A stretch of 37,199 nucleotides of DNA from Deltaproteobacteria bacterium (GTDB lineage: Bacteria > SAR324 > XYD2-FULL-50-16): NCBI GenBank assembly GCA_018645005.1, contig JABGPJ010000094.1:1-37199 (forward strand). Direction: 5' to 3'. Of the stretch, positions 30,644 to 37,199 are shown in pieces. The position numbers and the translations under genes were made by a program. Every line of letters begins with the position of its first letter. The stretch's first letter is position 1. The notes below the pieces were generated by a model that was not told where the DNA came from, ran no database searches, and was given only the letters and a program-made list of their open reading frames with translations.

Positions 30644-33586
30644 TTAACGTGACGACTCAGCCAAAGATTTGCTGGCTTCATTCACCAGATTCAAAATAGA
30701 GCGATAAGGGATACCACCGTGCAAAGCCAGGCCGATTTCGCAGGTAATACTGGTGGAATAGCCCACGTCGCACGTGTCGACCTGTTGTTTTAATTGACCT
30801 AACGCGCTTGCATTTAATTCAGGAAAGTTGAATCCTCTGTCACCGGCAAATCCACAGCAATACAGGTCATCAGGCACCACGACCTCTTTTGCACAGAGTC
30901 GGGCGAGTTCCACGATTTGGCTATCCAATCCCATTTTCCTGGAAGAACAGGTCAGGTGCAGTGCAATTTTCCTGTCCAATGGTTCAAATCGCAGACGCTT
31001 TGTTAAAAACGTCAGCACAAATTCAAGCGGCTCAAACAACTGCAAGCGATTGTCAGGTTCCTGCTTCATCCTGTACAAACAGGGACTGGTGTCACACATG
31101 ACGGGAATCTGTCCCTCATCAGAGGTAATCCATAATTGCTTGAACAGTTCAGAGCGTTTTTGATCTGCCAAATCCATAAATCCCTTGGATTCATACACCT
31201 GACCACAGCATAGATGTTCTAATTCTTTTGGAAAGATGACTTCGTAGCCGGCTTTGTTTAACAATTTAATCGTCGTTTGCGGTAACGCATCGGTTTCAAC
31301 AGATCCTTTGGGAGGGCCGCTCATTGACCTGCTGGCACAACTGGGGAAATAAACCACTTTTAAAGGATTGTCTGGATTGATCAACTCCTGGCGGATTCTG
31401 GGGACTCCTGATGGCATCTCCTCATTCCAGCTGGGAATGCGTTGGCCCGAGATGGATCTGGCGATTTTTGCAGCACTCTTCATTAATGGTGTGCCGGCTA
31501 TCTTGTGAAGCCTGTTGACCATAGACACAAAGACATTGGCTGCTTTTGAAACCGTACTAAAATGAGAACCCGTCCACCCGGCAATTTTATTGGCAAAATC
31601 ACTTTTGGCTTCCTGTCTCAGATGCTTGACCAGTTTACCCGTATCAATTTCAACAGGACAGCGGGTGCCGCACAAACCATCGGTTGCGCAGGTATCGCTT
31701 CCAGGATACGTGTAGGATTTTATTAATTGCGCAATGTGATTGGAGTCTTTTTTGAGACGCATCAGTCGGCTGATCTCCCGTCGTCCGACAATCCGCTGTC
31801 GAGGGGTGAAGGTCAGATCTTTTGAAGGGCAGATCGGTTCGCAAAACCCGCATTCTGTGCACCTGTCCACGATTTCATGGGTGGAAGGCATCGGTTTCAG
31901 ATTTTTGAGATGGATTTGTTTATCATCGTTCAGGATCACGCCCGGGTTTAGCAGATTAGCTGGGTCAAAGATCGATTTTATCGCTTTCATCAACTTAAAT
32001 GCCGTTGACCCCCACTCTTTTTCAACAAAGGGAGCCATATTGCGACCGGTTCCATGTTCTGCTTTCAAGGACCCGTCATAGCGGGCTACAACCAGGTCGA
32101 CGACATCCTCCATCAAATTGCGATAACGGGTCACTTCCGCTTTGCTCGAAAAATCCTGGGTAAAAACAAAATGAAGATTTCCTTCCAGGGCATGTCCAAA
32201 AATAATGGCCTCGTTGTAGTCATATTTGGAGAACAGATCTTGTAAATCCAGGGCGGCAGAGGCGAGATGCGCTATTGGAAAAGCCACATCCTCTATAATG
32301 ACGGTAGTCCCTATTTCACGCATAGCTCCCACGGCTGGAAACAGTCCTTTACGAATATTCCAGAGAACTGCATATTCGTCTGCTACATCGGTAAATTGAA
32401 TCGGGCGCAGGGACTCTAAAACGTTTAAGGTCGACGTGATGCGACGGGTCTGTTCGTCCAGTTCAGTTTGACTACTGGCTTGCGTTTCCACTAACAGCGC
32501 TGTGACGGTGGGCCCAAGCGTCTTTAAATAATCCGGCAACCCTTCTTTGTGTTCGACAGATTTCAGGCTGGCCCGATCCATCAATTCCGCAGCAGCGACC
32601 GGTTCCGGCTTCAACAGAGGAATAGCCTGGCAGGCTGTTTTCATGTCGGGGAAAAGAATCAAGGTGCTGGCTTTAAACGAGTGTTCCGTGACGGTTTTAT
32701 AGATGACTTCGGAAATGAATCCCAGGGTCCCTTCGGAGCCGATCAGCAGGTGTTGCATGATTTCAAAGGGATCTGCATAGTCCACCAGGGCGTTCAGGCT
32801 GTAGCCTGAGGTGTTTTTGATCTTAAATTTGTGACGGATTCGTGCTGCCAGTTCTATATCAGTCAAAACCTGGTTTCTAAGGTCTGAGAGACCGGTCAGA
32901 ATATCGCCGTGAATCTGCTGGAAGGATTGACGGCTTTGCGGGTCAGCGGTATCAACTACGCTCCCATCAATCAAGATGATCCGCATGCTGTCTATGGTCT
33001 GGTAACTGTTCTGTGCAACACCGCAGCACATACCACTGGCATTATTAGCCAGTATTCCGCCAATTTTAGCCGTATCAATCGAAGCGGGATCCGGACCGAT
33101 TTTTTTCCCGTAAACTGCCAGCCAGCGATTCGCCTGACCACCGATGATTCCGGATTCAAGCTTAATTTTATTAGCGTTTTCAAGAATTTGATAGTTTCGC
33201 CAACCCAATCCTAATCGCACCAGGATACTGTCGGTAATGGACTGGCCGGACAGGCTGGTGCCAGCAGCTCGAAAAGTGACGGCGAGTCTCAGACGATTGG
33301 CACATTTAAGCAATTCCACCACCTGATCTTCGTTTTCAATGTTGACAACGATTTTAGGTATCAGTCGATAGAAACTGGCATCGGTACCATAGGCGAGGGT
33401 CCAAAGTGGGGAGGTGATGATATTTGTTTTTGGGATAAATTGCTCAATTTCCTTTTGAAATCGTTCATAGGGATCGTACAAAAATAACTTGGCATAAGCT
33501 GTCCGCAAAAGTCCCTTAAAGACCGGACATTTTGCTGACAGAATGCCAAGTAATTTTTGAGCCGACCCATAGGCTGCAGGCAGCAT
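30644..33586 (-). CDS. Fused FAD-linked 2-hydroxyacid dehydrogenase with Fe-S/CCG domain, carrying an in-frame repeat insertion
   Basis: 980 residues. An FAD-binding type-4 (GlcD/Dld-like) domain occupies about 60-510 (FRAAGTSLSGQS, GGILANNASGMCCG, GSEGTLGFISE, KAEHGTGRNMAPF). A GlcF-like part follows: CTECGFCEPICP, CATDGLCGTRCP and CCG motifs (LCCGQVYESKG, CCGFAGDRGF). The layout matches quinone-linked D-lactate, glycolate or 2-hydroxyglutarate dehydrogenases of the YdiJ/Dld type (about 940-1020 residues). ATG at 33586 follows AAGAGG. Residues 7-40 are encoded by repeat copy G and its target duplication; removing them leaves MLPAAYERFQKEIEQFIP, a normal N-terminus. No Met or other good start lies between the insertion and the FAD domain. 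Confidence 0.93.
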   Translation of the reverse strand: MLPAAYGSAQKLLGILSAKCPVFKGLLRTAYAKLFLYDPYERFQKEIEQFIPKTNIITSPLWTLAYGTDASFYRLIPKIVVNIENEDQVVELLKCANRLRLAVTFRAAGTSLSGQSITDSILVRLGLGWRNYQILENANKIKLESGIIGGQANRWLAVYGKKIGPDPASIDTAKIGGILANNASGMCCGVAQNSYQTIDSMRIILIDGSVVDTADPQSRQSFQQIHGDILTGLSDLRNQVLTDIELAARIRHKFKIKNTSGYSLNALVDYADPFEIMQHLLIGSEGTLGFISEVIYKTVTEHSFKASTLILFPDMKTACQAIPLLKPEPVAAAELMDRASLKSVEHKEGLPDYLKTLGPTVTALLVETQASSQTELDEQTRRITSTLNVLESLRPIQFTDVADEYAVLWNIRKGLFPAVGAMREIGTTVIIEDVAFPIAHLASAALDLQDLFSKYDYNEAIIFGHALEGNLHFVFTQDFSSKAEVTRYRNLMEDVVDLVVARYDGSLKAEHGTGRNMAPFVEKEWGSTAFKLMKAIKSIFDPANLLNPGVILNDDKQIHLKNLKPMPSTHEIVDRCTECGFCEPICPSKDLTFTPRQRIVGRREISRLMRLKKDSNHIAQLIKSYTYPGSDTCATDGLCGTRCPVEIDTGKLVKHLRQEAKSDFANKIAGWTGSHFSTVSKAANVFVSMVNRLHKIAGTPLMKSAAKIARSISGQRIPSWNEEMPSGVPRIRQELINPDNPLKVVYFPSCASRSMSGPPKGSVETDALPQTTIKLLNKAGYEVIFPKELEHLCCGQVYESKGFMDLADQKRSELFKQLWITSDEGQIPVMCDTSPCLYRMKQEPDNRLQLFEPLEFVLTFLTKRLRFEPLDRKIALHLTCSSRKMGLDSQIVELARLCAKEVVVPDDLYCCGFAGDRGFNFPELNASALGQLKQQVDTCDVGYSTSITCEIGLALHGGIPYRSILNLVNEASKSLAESSR
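33470..33568 (-). repeat. Palindromic repeat family 1, copy G (99 bp), inserted in frame in a protein gene
   Basis: On the minus strand GGGTCGGCTCAAAAATTAC to TTTTTGTACGATCCC, 99 bp, flanked on the gene strand by TAT on both sides (33569-33571 and 33467-33469). Element plus duplication is 102 bp, or 34 codons, so the dehydrogenase frame is kept. The encoded peptide is GSAQKLLGILSAKCPVF then KGLLRTAYAKLFLYDP. It lies six codons after the start codon. Confidence 0.93.
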
Positions 33587-33641
33587 AAAAGCCTCTTCAA
33601 TAATAATCGATCAATCATTTGGTTTCATTTTGTCCAATAAT

Positions 33642-33857
33642 TCATTTTAACCGACGGTATGCCTTGGCGTATAGAGTTTTCTTCTGAATCACTCTGACGT
33701 GATCGATATTTTCTGGATTGGACGGATCCATGATAACAGTTCCAGTCGCCTGAAATAATTTTGGGGATGTGGTCAAAACGACTTCAACCTCCTGCCCATG
33801 CTGACCCCGGGCTTCGATGTCGTTCAGGGTAAAAACAACAGGCCTGGTTTCGCCTTT
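33642..33857 (-). pseudogene. Remnant C-terminal coding fragment, family unknown
   Basis: On the minus strand an open frame of about 70 codons runs from just after an in-frame TAA (33858-33860) to TGA at 33642. It encodes ETRPVVFTLNDIEARG, then QEVEVVLTTSPKLFQ and YAKAYRRLK at the end. It has no good start codon or ribosome-binding site, but the composition is protein-like. It may be the tail of a gene truncated upstream, or an intact small gene with a rare start. It ends 56 bp before the dehydrogenase ATG. I do not recognise the family. Confidence 0.4.
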
Positions 33858-33988
33858 TTATGAGTGCCCTTTATTTCAAAAAGGAAACAGTATCGGTGTC
33901 AGAAATATAGTGATGATGCCGACTATAATAGTTAATATTTTTGTTGAACCGTGCGGGCATAAGAATAACGGGAAACAGGTTTTCACAA

Positions 33989-34744
33989 TCAGAAAAGAAA
34001 ACCGATTTGCAAGATGCCCTCTCCAAACGCATTGGATCTTAAGTTACGGTTTCCAGTAGCTCCCTGGACACGTTGGCATACAGTCTGACCCAAGGCGGCC
34101 TCGTTGCAGTTTATGATCTGAAGTGTGGGTGCTTCAAATGCTCGAAGCAGAAACCCGAAATGGAGGCTATCAAGGTTGAACTCAAATCCGGCCTGTCCAT
34201 AAAGTTGTGTCTTTGTTACATATTTTGCCGTAGCGATTTCAATATTGGATGCATATAGTGTAACTCCTCCCGTCGACGACTGAAAAATTCTTCCACCACC
34301 AAAACGAAAATGGTTCAAAACAAAGTTAAAGCCAATAAACGGATTTTGAAATTCTATATCAAAATCGTACACCACATTGGTACTCTGTGACAGCACATCA
34401 AATCCGCTACCTATCTGAGGTTCAAAGGTTACTTCCACGCCGTCTTCTACTGAACCTGTGTATTTTGTTCGACTGTACCCCAGATCTAATTCAAGTTTTA
34501 GTTTTTTCCCTTCTTTGATGACCCAGCTAAGACCCAATCCGTTTCCGTCCGTATCTTTGATAGTCTCATTACTACCTAAAGCAAAATCGGAAAGTTGAAT
34601 CTGGTTAAAGACTTCATAAAAGTAGTAGATGCGGACACTATAATCTTCCGCCTGTGCTTTTGCCTGCCCTGCAAATCCCAACAGGCCCAGCAATAGAATG
34701 AACGTTGTCATCAACACGTTTGACGTTTTTATCAAAAATACCAT
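33989..34744 (-). CDS. Exported probable outer-membrane beta-barrel protein, paralog 1
   Basis: 251 residues with a signal peptide (about 1-31, ending GQAKAQAE). The mature part has alternating hydrophobic and polar beta-strand patterns (for example LELDLGYSRTKYTG, VVYDFDIEFQNPFIGFNFV), many aromatic residues and a C-terminal Phe (QIGFLF), as in outer-membrane barrels. Two Cys (NCNEAALGQTVC) could form a disulfide. Clearly similar to the next gene upstream: both have the SDF-LGS, SVEDGVEV-F-P--G-GF and ATGNRN blocks. Start ATG 34744 after GAGG. Function unknown. Confidence 0.75.
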   Translation of the reverse strand: MVFLIKTSNVLMTTFILLLGLLGFAGQAKAQAEDYSVRIYYFYEVFNQIQLSDFALGSNETIKDTDGNGLGLSWVIKEGKKLKLELDLGYSRTKYTGSVEDGVEVTFEPQIGSGFDVLSQSTNVVYDFDIEFQNPFIGFNFVLNHFRFGGGRIFQSSTGGVTLYASNIEIATAKYVTKTQLYGQAGFEFNLDSLHFGFLLRAFEAPTLQIINCNEAALGQTVCQRVQGATGNRNLRSNAFGEGILQIGFLF

Positions 34745-34782
34745 ACAACCTCGCTTGATCTGGTTATGTACCTCATCAGATT

Positions 34783-35565
34783 TTAAAACAGTATGCCCAC
34801 TGCCAGCACACCGCCAGTAAAAATCGATGTGGCCGCATTTCTGTTTCCGGTTCCTGCCAATATTCGATCACAAGCCAGCTCTCCGATAGCATCACTGTTA
34901 CAGTTTTTGACATTCAGGACTGGAGACTCAACATGTCTAAAAATCAGTGAGACATACATAAACTCAAAATTAAAATCCCAGCCCAACAGAGCAAATCGTC
35001 GCAATCCGGAATCGTAATCTGCTTGCGCAATCTGTGTTTGATCGATTCCCCTGATAACAATTTCACCAGCAACACTTTGAATAATGACCCCAAATCCATA
35101 AGTTGACGGCCAGGGAATATGGCTAGCATGTACGCCGAAGGAAACTATATCCCAGTTGGTGTAGCTGAAACTGATGAATGGGTTTTCAAATCGCAGGTCT
35201 ATTTCGTATATGATATTCTTGCTCTCTGACAAGGCCCCAAACCCTGTGCCTGCTCTAGGTTGAAAACTGACATCAACCCCATCCTCTACATTGCCAATGT
35301 AAGCTGTCTCAGAATACCCGATATTGAACAGAAAGAACTCTTTGCCTGTATTTTTGATAAACCAGCCAATGGAGAGACCGTGCCCTTCCTGATCTGCAAT
35401 TACTTCATCACTTCCCAACTGAAAATCTGAAAGGTAGAGAAGATTCCCAACTTCCCTGATATAAGAAAGCTGAATATCCCCCCATTCCTGTCCAAAGACG
35501 GAGCTCTGGGGCATGACAATACAAAAGAGGATCCCAATAATTTGCTTTACAAGTCGTAAACACAT
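34783..35565 (-). CDS. Exported probable outer-membrane beta-barrel protein, paralog 2
   Basis: 260 residues with a signal peptide (about 1-25, ending SSVFGQE). It shares with paralog 1 the order of motifs: YLSDFQLGSDEVI, GHGLSIGWFIK, YSETAYIGNVEDGVDV, ENPFISFSY, ESPVLNVKNCNSDAIGELAC, AGTGNRNA, and a C-terminal GILF. It probably arose by tandem duplication. The upstream promoter at 35751-35779 likely serves both genes; the gap to paralog 1 is 38 bp. The ribosome-binding site is weak. Confidence 0.75.
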   Translation of the reverse strand: MCLRLVKQIIGILFCIVMPQSSVFGQEWGDIQLSYIREVGNLLYLSDFQLGSDEVIADQEGHGLSIGWFIKNTGKEFFLFNIGYSETAYIGNVEDGVDVSFQPRAGTGFGALSESKNIIYEIDLRFENPFISFSYTNWDIVSFGVHASHIPWPSTYGFGVIIQSVAGEIVIRGIDQTQIAQADYDSGLRRFALLGWDFNFEFMYVSLIFRHVESPVLNVKNCNSDAIGELACDRILAGTGNRNAATSIFTGGVLAVGILF

Positions 35566-35750
35566 TTAATAAATTATTTTGCCTGTTGTTGCATGTCTTT
35601 CAGAATCTTACGCTTTCAGGGCATTGAAAAGGACTTTCTCTTCTGCCTCCACAGGGTCGATCCCGTCTGATTCGAACCCAGTGAATGGTCGGACATCTAG
35701 CGAACATTTATACTGGTTCTAATTCAAATCCCTGCTCTCAATATGGATAG

Positions 35751-35779
35751 ATGATAGGAATTTCGCTTTTTAATGTCAA
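35751..35779 (-). promoter_or_regulatory. Sigma-70-type promoter for the outer-membrane-protein pair
   Basis: On the minus strand a perfect TTGACA (35774-35779), a 17-bp spacer and TATCAT (35751-35756). The stretch TTGACATTAAAAAGCGAAAT closely matches the promoter at 30532-30560. Transcription would start near 35744, leaving a leader of about 180 bases. Confidence 0.7.
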
Positions 35780-35981
35780 GCATATCTGAATTGAAAAATC
35801 AAATTCAGTCTGAAAAGCGACGCAATTTGGAGAAGAATCAGTGGCCTTGGAGAAGAATTTCGAGGCCAGACCAGATTTAAATCTTCATTCCAGCCTGTTT
35901 TTTCGATTCTAAATTGAGAAATTGAGTCTTCGCGACCACGTCCAGGCTTGAAAGGCGGGTTGAAATACGAATGCAAATTAG

Positions 35982-35998
35982 CTGCTTGATCGAAGCAG
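35982..35998 (-). terminator. Possible weak terminator hairpin after the EamA-type gene
   Basis: CTGCTT (35982-35987) pairs perfectly with AAGCAG (35993-35998) around a five-base loop, 7 bp beyond the stop codon. On the minus strand it is followed by CTAATTTGCATT, which has few T residues, so termination strength is uncertain. Confidence 0.35.
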
Positions 35999-36004
35999 GC
36001 AAGA

Positions 36005-36895
36005 TTATCCCATTGCCACTAGATAGAAACCAAATATCATAAATAGTGAAATTAAAAGCCTTAATCTAAAATAGGGTTCCTGAAAATAGAACCAACCGAT
36101 AATGACCGCAAAAAGAATGCTTGATTGTCTGAGCGTCACAATATAACTCAGCTTTTCTGTTTTCATCACATGAAGAATCAAAGCGTATGATACCATGGTG
36201 CCAAAAGCTGCTATCACGATCCTCAACCATTCATGTTTCCAAACAGACCATTGGATCACCTTAGGGTTTCTTAACATATAAATCCAGTATATCACATAGC
36301 AGATAGTGGTTTCCAAAAAGAAGTAGAGGACGCCATGAATACGAGCAGGTAACGCTTCGACCTGATGAAAAGCCAACATACCTGCTTTATCCACAATGCT
36401 GTATATAACTACCGTTCCTAATGTAACAAAAGCCCAGGAGTTTTCTTTCCGGAAAAATACCTTGATGATTGAAGTGTCTTTCTGCAATTTTCCCTGGAGT
36501 AGCAAGGCGAAAATACAACATACCACGATTGAAATGCCCAGCCCGCCATAGAGAGACACTTTTTCTCCTAACAGGATAAAAGCAGCTATCGGAACAAAAG
36601 CGGGTGCTGACCGAACAATAGGATACACATAAGAAATTTCACCCTTTTCGTAGGCCGAGCTTAAAGCCAGGATATAAATCGAATGAATAATTCCTGAAAA
36701 CAGTATCAGCGCCCATATGTTGCCTGGAATCACAGATAATTCAAAATTCATTGCCAATACGAAGGCAACTCCCATCAAGACGGTTCCCTTGAAAAGAGAA
36801 AAAACTCTAGGATTGGAACTGGATTTAGTTAATGAATTCCATCCGATATGAACTCCGGCTGAAATCAAAACTAATATAACAGAGAGTAAAGACAT
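36005..36895 (-). CDS. EamA-family (drug/metabolite transporter superfamily) membrane protein
   Basis: 296 residues with ten hydrophobic helices in two five-helix halves, the usual EamA layout. The first half has a conserved-looking EKGEISYVYPIVRSAPAFVP stretch followed by FILLGEKVSLYGGLGI. The second half has YIVTLRQSSILFAVIIGWFYFQEP, matching the EamA pattern of a Glu after the helix. Probable metabolite exporter; the substrate is unknown. It appears to be a single-gene unit. Confidence 0.9.
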   Translation of the reverse strand: MSLLSVILVLISAGVHIGWNSLTKSSSNPRVFSLFKGTVLMGVAFVLAMNFELSVIPGNIWALILFSGIIHSIYILALSSAYEKGEISYVYPIVRSAPAFVPIAAFILLGEKVSLYGGLGISIVVCCIFALLLQGKLQKDTSIIKVFFRKENSWAFVTLGTVVIYSIVDKAGMLAFHQVEALPARIHGVLYFFLETTICYVIYWIYMLRNPKVIQWSVWKHEWLRIVIAAFGTMVSYALILHVMKTEKLSYIVTLRQSSILFAVIIGWFYFQEPYFRLRLLISLFMIFGFYLVAMG

Positions 36896-37199
36896 AAAAA
36901 TTCAAGTGTATTCAAAGACAAAAAATGGAGAGGAAACGAAGTAGTTCTTTTATTCCATTCAAATCAGACAGTAAAAAAATATGTTTCTGCCAATCTATAT
37001 AACCTTTTGCTGTAGGGGAAGTAAGAAATGGCCCACAGGTTGTTGCCAGCCGGAATTGACTTTGATATTGATCGAGATGCTTGGCAGAAGTACGTAGAAG
37101 TCCGACCGGCCCTATGTCTTGGTACTAACGGCATAGTCGGGTAGGTGAACTAAGCAGATCTTCCAACGAATAGGGGAAAAATAGCCGCGTCCTCCACCA
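36896..37199. other. Right end of window, no clear gene; one possible 38-codon ORF
   Basis: ATG at 37028 preceded by AGGGGAAG opens a plus-strand frame of 38 codons (MAHRLLPAGIDFDIDRD then a YVEVRP stretch) that stops at 37144. It looks like the start of a protein that was cut short, or chance. The final CCA at the window edge does not belong to a recognisable tRNA. No promoter for the EamA-type gene is obvious on the minus strand. Confidence 0.3.

Larger units (their letters stand above)
35566..36004. other. Gap between the paralog pair and the EamA-type gene
   Basis: 439 bp. It contains a sigma-70-like minus-strand promoter (35751-35779) and a small hairpin after the EamA-type gene (35982-35998). 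The open frame at 35776-35976 has no ribosome-binding site and no protein-like character. Nothing else is recognisable. Confidence 0.6.

Noticed and set aside
37190-37199. tRNA 3' end (terminal CCA)
   Set aside because: No upstream acceptor, anticodon or T-arm pairing can be found.

Overview
This window looks like a chromosomal segment (about 47% G+C by eye) of a Gram-negative bacterium that respires nitrous oxide. The evidence is the number of exported c-type cytochromes, lipoproteins and Tat/Sec signal peptides, plus outer-membrane-like proteins ending in Phe. No marker gene fixes the taxon. A deltaproteobacterial-grade lineage (Desulfobacterota or SAR324-like) is my guess only.

Layout. 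(1) 1-2114: the end of a repeat, then a two-gene minus-strand unit (flippase-like membrane protein, short-chain dehydrogenase). (2) 2115-2886: gene-free, with two palindromic repeats. (3) 2887-10527: a complete Alternative Complex III operon (actABCDEF) plus a 51-residue membrane miniprotein. (4) 10755-29125: a large plus-strand nitrous oxide reductase region. It holds Sec-type (clade II) nosZ, an unknown exported protein, two cytochromes c sharing a lysine-rich module, an unknown membrane protein, nosD-nosF-nosY, a TlpA-like thioredoxin, three NosL-like proteins, a second ABC transporter (FtsX/LolD type) with a Cys-containing membrane protein, an exported pentapeptide-repeat protein, decayed tlpA and nosL copies, NapG/NapH-like ferredoxin proteins (nosG/nosH) and a small cytochrome c. 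(5) 29180-36895: minus-strand genes for a LivJ-type binding protein, a fused FAD/Fe-S 2-hydroxyacid dehydrogenase, two paralogous exported (probably outer-membrane) proteins and an EamA-type transporter.

How it may work together. ACIII oxidises quinol and reduces c-type cytochromes. NosZ takes electrons from such cytochromes to reduce N2O to N2. No nosR, no bc1 complex and no terminal oxidase gene is present here, while act and nos genes run head-to-tail. A quinol to ACIII to cytochrome c to NosZ chain is therefore a reasonable inference, with NosG/NosH as a second possible entry. NosDFY, the NosL proteins, the TlpA-like protein and perhaps the second ABC system would serve copper-site assembly.

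The most unusual feature is a family of palindromic elements, seven copies in the window. Three copies are exactly 99 bp and keep a conserved 33-codon frame open. One sits inside the 2-hydroxyacid dehydrogenase gene and, with its 3-bp target duplication, adds exactly 34 in-frame codons. Longer copies (137, 175, 194 bp) carry an added hairpin arm that grows in steps of 38, 38 and 19 bp. This resembles the Rickettsia palindromic elements that insert in frame into genes, but the sequence is different.
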